Shown: one piece after another, positions 29,051 through 34,185 of the stretch
How positions within the stretch are numbered: position 1 is the stretch's first letter
Layout of the letters: every line of letters begins with the position of its first letter
Source: DASUZB01 sp036377075
Lineage (GTDB): Bacteria > Actinomycetota > CALGFH01
NCBI GenBank assembly: GCA_036377075.1
Contig: DASUZB010000116.1
Span: forward strand, 1-34,185
Direction of reading: 5' to 3'
DNA: 34,185 bases
Notes under the pieces: model-generated
What the model was told of the DNA's origin: nothing
Seen by the model: only the letters and a program-made list of their open reading frames with translations
Database searches by the model: none
Translations under genes and position numbers: made by a program

Positions 29051-30883
29051 TCAGCCGTACCGGCGCCGCCACATGGCGAAGGTGGCCAGCTCGCAGAGCT
29101 TGGCGTGCTCGTTGCGGCGGCCCTCCATGTGGTCGGCGAGGAGCGCCCGGAGGGCGTCCATGTCGAACATGTCGGCCAGGCAGTCCTCGTCGCCGAGGGC
29201 CTTCTCGATCGCGGTGCGCGACCCGGTCCGCAGCCACTCGTCGTAGTGCACGTAGGCCTTGTAGTCGTGGCTGGCACCGATGCGCAGCGGCAGGCGCGGG
29301 GCGATCGAGGCGCGCGCCTTGCGCAGCGCCCGGCGGGCGAGGTAGCGGACCCGGGAGGCCTCGACCGGCCGTCCTGTCTTGGCGTGGCCGATGCGGGCGA
29401 GCTGCGGCAGGCTCCTGGTGACCATGCGCCGGTACAGGGGCTGGTCGGGGTGGATCAGGCCGCGGCGCGGCAGCGCCAGCGCGAAGTCCATGAAGTCGTT
29501 GTCGACGAACGGCTCCATCACCCGGGAGGAGGTCGCCAGGATGTCCCGGTGGACGGCGCTGAGGCGGCGCATGCGCTGGCGCAGGTCGACGTACATCCAG
29601 CGGTCGAGCACGTCGTCGGTGTCGGGGGCGGCGAAGCAGCGCCGGATCGACTCGTACGGCTCGGCGGCGGCGTTGGCGTACACCTCGGGCCGCAGCAGGG
29701 TGGCCAGGTCCTGGTTGGTGAAGTGGCCGGTGAACTTGTAGGTCCAGATGGCGTCCACGGCGGCCTTCCCGGTCGCCGGCGGGGTCTTGCGCGGCAGGTT
29801 GGCCCCTGACATGCAGCAGCCGAGGAAGCCGCTCCAGGTCACCGCCGGCCGTAGCTCGTCGAGGAAGGGCAGCTCGGCCATGACCCAGAAGGTGGAGCAG
29901 GAGCCGTTGCCCTCCAGCACCGACATGCCGACGTCGCCGTACTCGGCCAGGTAGCTCGGCTCGACCGGCAGGAAGGTGTGGGGCCAGCCCAGCTCGTCGG
30001 CAATGGCGCGGGCGAAGCGGACGTCCCAGGAGTGCTCGTGGCCGACCGTGTTGGTCACCACCCGCGCGTCGGGTGCCGCGCGGTGCAGGAAGCCGGCGAG
30101 GGAGCGCGTGTCCAGCCCGCCGGTGAGCGGCAGGCAGACGTCGTCCCTGACGCGGCGGCGCACGGCCGTCTCCAGGCGCCGGCCGTACTCGTCGGCGAGC
30201 CCGTCGGCGGTGCTGGCTCGCTGCAGCGAGCCAGCCCCGGCGCGCGCCGGGCTCGCCGGGTCGAAGTGGTAGTCCCAGTAGCGCTCCACCACCAGCTTGC
30301 CGCGCTCCCAGACCAGCACGCTGGCGGGCGGGACGAGGGCGAGGTCGGCGAAGAAGGTGCGCTCGTCGAAGAAGTGGCCGGCGACCAGGAAGTCGAGCAG
30401 CCCGCGCTGGTCGATGGTGCGGTCGAAGCCGGGGTCCTGGCTGATCGCCTTGGCCTCGGTGGCGAACAGCAGCGCGTCGGCCGAGCGCCACCAGTACAGG
30501 TGCAGGAAGCCGTTGCGGTCGTTGACGATGGTGAGCCGCTTGCGGCGCTCCTCCCAGACGGCCACGGCGTAGACGCCGTTGAGGCCGCGCAGGGCGGGCT
30601 CACCGCCGGCGAGGAAGCGCCGCAGCAGGCGCTCGGCCATCGCGGGCGCGCCGGGCTCCTCCTGGTCGTCGACCGGGTCGCCGGCGAGCGCGAGCGTGAC
30701 CCCGTCCGCACTGACCAGGGCGGGTTCGCCGTCGACGCAGATGCCGGCGATGGCCGCCCCGGGGGTGACCGCGCGCTCCACCCGGTACCAGGGACGGTGG
30801 AGCATGGGCCGGACCATGCCCTCGAGCCGCTCGGCCAAGCGAGGGTCTTGGTCGGTGGGGATGACTCCGGCGATGCCCGGCAT
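29051..30883 (-). CDS. Asparagine-synthetase-family protein lacking the glutaminase cysteine
   Basis: A 610-residue protein with the two-domain layout of asparagine synthetase B. The N-terminal Ntn-hydrolase-like domain (about 1-190) begins MPGIAGVIPTDQ: Cys2, the glutaminase nucleophile, is Pro, so glutamine hydrolysis is not expected. LRGLNGVYAVAVWEERRKRLTIVNDRNG and FATEAKAI are otherwise typical. The synthetase domain has the PP-loop LPLTGGLDTRSLAG in place of SGGLDS, then NTVGHEHSWDVRFARAIADELGW. Such homologs adenylate carboxylates in capsule, lasso-peptide and beta-lactam clusters; here the product is unknown. ATG 30883 has GGAGGAG upstream and a structured leader. A 24-nt palindrome lies in the interdomain linker. 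Confidence 0.85.
   Translation of the reverse strand: MPGIAGVIPTDQDPRLAERLEGMVRPMLHRPWYRVERAVTPGAAIAGICVDGEPALVSADGVTLALAGDPVDDQEEPGAPAMAERLLRRFLAGGEPALRGLNGVYAVAVWEERRKRLTIVNDRNGFLHLYWWRSADALLFATEAKAISQDPGFDRTIDQRGLLDFLVAGHFFDERTFFADLALVPPASVLVWERGKLVVERYWDYHFDPASPARAGAGSLQRASTADGLADEYGRRLETAVRRRVRDDVCLPLTGGLDTRSLAGFLHRAAPDARVVTNTVGHEHSWDVRFARAIADELGWPHTFLPVEPSYLAEYGDVGMSVLEGNGSCSTFWVMAELPFLDELRPAVTWSGFLGCCMSGANLPRKTPPATGKAAVDAIWTYKFTGHFTNQDLATLLRPEVYANAAAEPYESIRRCFAAPDTDDVLDRWMYVDLRQRMRRLSAVHRDILATSSRVMEPFVDNDFMDFALALPRRGLIHPDQPLYRRMVTRSLPQLARIGHAKTGRPVEASRVRYLARRALRKARASIAPRLPLRIGASHDYKAYVHYDEWLRTGSRTAIEKALGDEDCLADMFDMDALRALLADHMEGRRNEHAKLCELATFAMWRRRYG
30212..30235. repeat. 24-nt perfect palindrome inside the asparagine-synthetase homolog
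   Basis: GCTGGCTCGCTG followed by CAGCGAGCCAGC is self-complementary over all 24 bases with no loop. It encodes part of the linker between the two domains (AGSLQRAST), just where insertion would be tolerated. No other copy is seen in the window. Confidence 0.8.
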
Positions 30884-30901
30884 CTAGGCTCCTCCGCTAA
30901 G

Positions 30902-30987
30902 GCAGCCGGCCCGCCGACCCTGGCGCGTCACCCCGGACGGCCGAGCAGCGAGTGACGCGGCAGCTCGAGCCCCCCGACGCCGGCTGC
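30902..30987 (-). promoter_or_regulatory. Nested-stem leader ahead of the asparagine-synthetase homolog
   Basis: The outer arms GCAGCCGGC (30902-30910) and GCCGGCTGC (30979-30987) are a perfect 9-bp match. Inside them, CGCGTCAC (30924-30931) and GTGACGCG (30952-30959) form a perfect 8-bp stem. The pair lies 18-104 nt upstream of the minus-strand ATG, ending just before its ribosome binding site. It looks like a folded 5' leader; I cannot match it to a known riboswitch. Confidence 0.55.
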
Positions 30988-31095
30988 GTACTGGCAGAAC
31001 ATAGGCCGCAACCCGGACATCCGTCAGCGGCAATGGACGTAGGCTGCCTACCGCGATCGACGGCCGCCACCCCATGACGGGCGTGGCGCGCGCCG

Positions 31096-31584
31096 TCAGT
31101 TCGCGCTGAGCAGGGTGCTGACGATGCCGACGAACACGACCACCACGAAGAAGGCGAGCGCGAACCAGACGACCCGCAGCACGTGGCGGCCGATCGGGAC
31201 GGGGTGCAGCGGCAGCAGCCGGCGGCCGCAGTCGCACAGCCCCTCGGCGTAGGCGACCCGGTGCCCCTCGGTGCAGGCGAAGCGGGGACGGGTGCGCATG
31301 TCGTAGCCGCAGCCGGCGCACTCGGACAGCGGCGTGGCGTTCTCGGTGCGGCAGCGCGGGCAGGTCCGCCCGGAGGCGACCTCCCAGGCGAGCACGCCGG
31401 CGGTCATCGCGGCCAGCCCGCCGAACATGGCGAAGGTGAGCAGCCCGGACGCCATGGTGTCGTGCAACGCCATGGTGAAGGCGACGCTGCCCAGTGCCGA
31501 GAACACCAGCGCCACGGCGACCGCGGTCAGGGTCAGGCGCGCGGCCATCGGCCGCTCGCCGGCGCTCGGTCGCAACCAGTTCAA
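31096..31584 (-). CDS. Membrane protein with a cysteine-rich zinc-ribbon loop
   Basis: A 162-residue protein with two N-terminal helices (about 14-35 and 43-65), a soluble loop carrying CPRC, CAGCGYD, a further Cys in FACTEGH and CDCG, then a C-terminal helix (VLRVVWFALAFFVVVVFVGIVSTLL). The cysteines form zinc-ribbon-like pairs, probably a structural metal site on the cytoplasmic face. It starts with TTG at 31584, with AGGAG 7 nt upstream. Its stop is 212 nt before the asparagine-synthetase homolog on the same strand; the intervening leader suggests that gene has its own promoter. No family recognised. Confidence 0.7.
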   Translation of the reverse strand: MNWLRPSAGERPMAARLTLTAVAVALVFSALGSVAFTMALHDTMASGLLTFAMFGGLAAMTAGVLAWEVASGRTCPRCRTENATPLSECAGCGYDMRTRPRFACTEGHRVAYAEGLCDCGRRLLPLHPVPIGRHVLRVVWFALAFFVVVVFVGIVSTLLSAN

Positions 31585-31657
31585 GCGGGCTCCTGTAGGT
31601 CGAACGGGCCTCCTGGACGGCCACCGGGCGGCCCCAGCACAAAGCCGCCGTCTTGGT

Positions 31658-31663
31658 TAGCCT
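31658..31663 (+). promoter_or_regulatory. TAGCCT -10-like box for the FrhB-like gene
   Basis: TAGCCT at 31658-31663 fits the TANNNT -10 and lies 48 nt before ATG 31712, leaving a leader of about 42 nt. TTGGTT abuts it; no -35 at normal spacing is seen. Confidence 0.3.
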
Positions 31664-31711
31664 GATGGCAACGGCCCACGGGGTCGCAGAAAAAGGGTAG
31701 CGGAGGCGGCG

Positions 31712-32857
31712 ATGGAACGGGCGGCCGACAAGACGCAGTGGCTGGACCTCTACCACGAGGTGGTGAAGACCGGCCTCTGCACCGGATGCGCCGCCTGCGT
31801 GATGGCCTGCCCGAGGGACGTGCTGGAGTACGACCACACCGAGTCCTACCAGCCCTACAACGTCGAGCTCTCGACCGCCTTCGACGACTGCACCCACGGC
31901 CAGCGGGGCTGCGACATCTGCACCCGTGCCTGCCCGCGCTTCCGGGCGTGGGAGGTCGACTCCGACCTGGCGCTGTTCGGCCGCGCCCGCACGGCCGAGG
32001 AGGTCACCGGGATCTCCCGCGGCGTCTGGCTGGTCCGCGCGACCGACCCGGAGGTGCTCGCCGAGGGCCAGGACGGCGGGCTGGTCTCGGCCCTGCTGCT
32101 CTGGGGCCTCGACAGCGGCCGCATCGAGGGGGCGCTCACCTCGCGCCTGTCCACCACCCGGCTGTGGGACTGCGAGCCGTTCCTCGCCACCACCAGGCAG
32201 GAGGTGCTGGAAGCGGCGGGCTCGCGCTACACCTACGCGGCCAACCCCCTGGCGATGCGCCAGGCCGAGGAGCGCGGCCTCAAGCACCTGGCCCTGGTCG
32301 GCATGAGCTGCCAGGCGTCGATCAACGGCACCCTGGCCGCGCGCCGGGTCAACAAGTACGCCCGGCGCATCGAGCTGACCATCGGCCTGCTGTGCTCCAA
32401 GTCGTTCGAGTACGACGGCATGCGCCGGGTGCTCACCGAGGACTACGGCATCCCCCTCGAGGACGTCGCCAAGGTCAACATCAAGGGCCGCTTCCAGGTC
32501 TGGCGGCGCTCCACCGGCGAGCTGGTCGAGATCCCGCTCAAGCGCATGCAGGAGGCCACCAGGGCGGGCTGCAGGCTGTGCCCCGACTTCGCCGCGCAGC
32601 ACGCCGACATCTCGGCCGGCGGCCTCGGCCAGCGTGACGGCTGGACCCTGACGGTGGTGCGCACCGCCCGCGGCGAGGAGTGGCTGGAGGGCGCGCAGCG
32701 GGACGGCGTGGTGACCGTGCGCCCCGGCAGCGAGGACCCGGCGGCGGTCGCCCTGATGGGCAAGCTGGCGGTGCGCTCGCGCCAGCGCTGGCCGGCCGAC
32801 GGCGTCGACGGCGGCCGCGACGCGCCCGCGCTGCTGCCGATCGTCCAGACGACCTGA
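31712..32857 (+). CDS. FrhB-family coenzyme F420 hydrogenase/dehydrogenase beta-subunit-like protein
   Basis: A 381-residue flavo-iron-sulfur protein. An N-terminal bacterial-type ferredoxin region carries two [4Fe-4S] motifs: Cys23/26/29/33 (GLCTGCAACVMACP) and Cys60/67/70/74 (DCTHGQRGCDICTRACP). The FrhB N domain follows (EGQDGGLVSALLLWGL, LVGMSCQASI) and the C domain has KGRFQVWRR and CRLCPDFAAQHADISAGGLG. Relatives reduce or oxidise F420, or act in formate dehydrogenase, sulfite reductase and chlorophyll-type reductases; which applies is not visible. GGAGG at 31701-31705 serves ATG 31712. It is transcribed alone, between divergent and convergent neighbours. Confidence 0.9.
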   Translation: MERAADKTQWLDLYHEVVKTGLCTGCAACVMACPRDVLEYDHTESYQPYNVELSTAFDDCTHGQRGCDICTRACPRFRAWEVDSDLALFGRARTAEEVTGISRGVWLVRATDPEVLAEGQDGGLVSALLLWGLDSGRIEGALTSRLSTTRLWDCEPFLATTRQEVLEAAGSRYTYAANPLAMRQAEERGLKHLALVGMSCQASINGTLAARRVNKYARRIELTIGLLCSKSFEYDGMRRVLTEDYGIPLEDVAKVNIKGRFQVWRRSTGELVEIPLKRMQEATRAGCRLCPDFAAQHADISAGGLGQRDGWTLTVVRTARGEEWLEGAQRDGVVTVRPGSEDPAAVALMGKLAVRSRQRWPADGVDGGRDAPALLPIVQTT

Positions 32858-32869
32858 GGCTGCCCGTCG

Positions 32870-33286
32870 CTAGCCGGTCGCCCGCGCCCAGAGGCTGGCG
32901 ACCTGCTGCACCTCGGCGCGGAACCGGGCGCCGTCGATCGGCTTGCACACGTACCAGGTGGCCCCGAGCCGCAGGGCCTGGTCGCGGTCGTCGTCGCGCT
33001 CCGACGAGGTCATCACCACCACCGGCAGGGTGCGCAGGGCGGCGTCGGCGCGGATGCGGCGCAGCACCTCGAAGCCGTCCTGGCGGGGGATCCTGAGGTC
33101 GAGCAGGACGAGCTGTGGCAGCGTCCGCTCGTCGAAGTGCCCCCGCTCCAGGGAGGCGATCGCCTGCTCGCCGTCGCGGACGAGCTCGACCTCGATGGTG
33201 GTGCCGTCGAGGTCGCGCAGCGCCCGCCTGATCAGGAAGGCGTGGTCCTCGTCGTCCTCCACCAGCAGCACGCGCAGCTCGTTCAT
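32870..33286 (-). CDS. Single-domain response regulator (CheY/Rcp1-like)
   Basis: A 138-residue stand-alone receiver. The acidic pocket is Glu10-Asp11-Asp12 (LLVEDDEDHAFLIRRAL), the phosphoacceptor is Asp63 (LVLLDLRIPRQDG), followed by Thr in VVMTSSERDDD and Lys in WYVCKPIDG. There is no output domain, so it acts by protein contact, like Rcp1-type regulators paired with PAS kinases. Its ATG overlaps the kinase stop by 4 nt (33283-33286), marking a coupled two-component pair. Confidence 0.9.
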   Translation of the reverse strand: MNELRVLLVEDDEDHAFLIRRALRDLDGTTIEVELVRDGEQAIASLERGHFDERTLPQLVLLDLRIPRQDGFEVLRRIRADAALRTLPVVVMTSSERDDDRDQALRLGATWYVCKPIDGARFRAEVQQVASLWARATG

Positions 33287-34185
33287 GCCAGCGCCCCGGT
33301 GTCGCGCAGGCGCGCATCCTCGGGCTCCGGCTGCGGCCAGCGGGCGAGCATGGTGGCGGGCAGCACCATGCGCACCACCGTGCCGCGGCTGCCGGCGATG
33401 GCGATGCTGCCACCGGCGAGCTCCACGATCTTGCGGCAGATCGCCAGGCCCATACCGGTCCCGCCGGTGGTGGAGGAACCTTCCAGGCGCTCGAACACGC
33501 CGAAGACGCGCTCGCGGTGCTCGGGCGGGATGCCCTTGCCGTCGTCGCGCACGGACAGCTCGAAGGAGCCGTCGGGCAGCGGCGCGCTCTCGATGCTGAC
33601 GCTCAGGTCGGGCCGGCCGCCGTGGGTGACCGCGTTCTCCACCAGGTTGGTGAACAGCTGCCGGAAGCTCAGCGCGTCGGCCAGCACCACCGGCATCGGG
33701 CCGGCGTGGAAGCGCACCGCCGGGTGCACCGCGCGCGCCTCGGCGATGATGGTCCGCGCCAGGTCGCCGAGGTCGACCTCGCCGAGCTCGACCGCCAGCC
33801 GGCCGGCGCGGGAGAGGTCGATCAGGTCGTGGATCAGCCGCTGCATGTACAGCGTGCACTCGGAGATCCGCTGCAGGTAGCGGCCGCCCTCGTCGCCGAG
33901 CGCCTGGCCGTAGTCGAGTTTGAGGTACTCGAGGTAGCCGAGCAGCGAGACCATCGGGCTCTTGAGGTCGTGCGAGGCGCTGTAGACCAGCGTCTCCAGC
34001 TCGGCGTTGGTCCGCTCCAGCTCGCGGTTGGCGTTGGCGAGGGCCAGCTCGGCGCGCTTGCGCTCGGTGATGTCGCGGATCACGCCGGAGAACGACAGCC
34101 CGTCGCCGGCCTCCCAGGTCCCGATCGACAGCTCCACCGGGAACTCGCTGCCGTCGCGGCGCAACGCCACCAGCTCCACCACCGA
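33283..34185 (-). CDS. PAS-domain sensor histidine kinase (N-terminus outside window)
   Basis: The frame stays open to the window edge, so the N-terminal part is missing; a GTG at 34182 is internal. Visible are the second half of a PAS/PAC domain (LRRDGSEFPVELSIGTWEAGDGLSFSGVIRDITERKRAE), a coiled coil, HisKA with YSASHDLKSPMVSLLGYLEYL, and HATPase with LFTNLVENAVTHGG, VRDDGKGIPPEHRERVFGVFERL and GTGMGLAICRKIVELAGGSI. It autophosphorylates on the His of SASHDLKSP and should signal to the coupled receiver. The C-terminal tail is short, with no attached receiver. Confidence 0.9.
   Translation of the reverse strand, partial: SVVELVALRRDGSEFPVELSIGTWEAGDGLSFSGVIRDITERKRAELALANANRELERTNAELETLVYSASHDLKSPMVSLLGYLEYLKLDYGQALGDEGGRYLQRISECTLYMQRLIHDLIDLSRAGRLAVELGEVDLGDLARTIIAEARAVHPAVRFHAGPMPVVLADALSFRQLFTNLVENAVTHGGRPDLSVSIESAPLPDGSFELSVRDDGKGIPPEHRERVFGVFERLEGSSTTGGTGMGLAICRKIVELAGGSIAIAGSRGTVVRMVLPATMLARWPQPEPEDARLRDTGALA

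Noticed and set aside
30968..30979. GGGGGGCTCGAG on the minus strand, matching the left arm of the dispersed element
   Set aside because: The match stops after about 12 bases and the conserved interior is absent, so I do not count it as a fourth copy.
1..34185. Search for tRNA, rRNA, CRISPR arrays, transposases, phage or toxin-antitoxin genes
   Set aside because: No cloverleaf with a GGTTCGA arm, regularly spaced repeats, DDE or tyrosine recombinase motifs or toxin signatures were seen.

Overview
The window is about 34 kb of very GC-rich DNA (roughly three quarters G+C by eye). It has many GTG and TTG starts and Shine-Dalgarno sites of the GGAGG type. The gene content points to the Actinomycetota: a FolP2-type dihydropteroate synthase paralog, an FrhB-type (possibly coenzyme F420-linked) flavo-iron-sulfur protein, a DUF3048 anchored protein, an AlkZ-like winged-helix protein and an actinobacterial PepN. 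I cannot name genus or class. I see no rRNA, tRNA, CRISPR array, transposase, phage gene or origin; this is chromosome of ordinary type with some accessory patches.

Layout. 1-2000: end of an Ala/Pro-rich protein, a His-rich membrane protein and msrB. 2060-4235: a secreted HExxH metallopeptidase and a strictosidine-synthase-like beta-propeller. 4302-9634 (minus): methyltransferase, DUF3048 protein, PepN and a CPBP-family membrane protease. 9759-13510 (plus): a double GNAT acetyltransferase and two related membrane proteins sharing a CFFD-x-RHGPSV module. 13529-16603 (plus): a tightly packed acyl-CoA set (hotdog thioesterase, EthD-like protein, PaaG-like crotonase, aldehyde dehydrogenase). 16633-18560: an ANT(4')-like nucleotidyltransferase overlapping an AlkZ-like protein. 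18671-20870: DUF2231 and SRPBCC proteins (minus), then a 60-residue membrane protein and a FolP2 homolog (plus). 20961-24821 (minus): an ABC-2 export pair and a GGDEF/HD-GYP cyclic-di-GMP protein. 24996-25355: a DoxX-like protein behind an AT-rich palindrome. 25381-27489 (minus): an alpha/beta-hydrolase fused to a glycosyltransferase, with the C-terminal stub of a TetR regulator upstream. 27920-28991: a thioredoxin-like [2Fe-2S] ferredoxin and an anchored DUF5666-like protein. 29051-31584 (minus): an asparagine-synthetase homolog lacking its glutaminase cysteine and a zinc-ribbon membrane protein. 31712-32857: the FrhB-like protein. 32870-34185 (minus): a response regulator and its PAS histidine kinase, cut by the window end.

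The signal least explained by known families is an 82-83 nt element present three times on the plus strand (129-210, 18566-18647, 20873-20955). The copies are about 90% identical and closed by a GC-rich stem. Two copies sit exactly between convergent genes; one lies inside an open reading frame. Other points for a second look are the hydrolase-glycosyltransferase fusion, a 47-nt AT-rich palindrome between the GGDEF and DoxX genes, a nested-stem leader ahead of the asparagine-synthetase homolog, and the nucleotidyltransferase/AlkZ-like pair.
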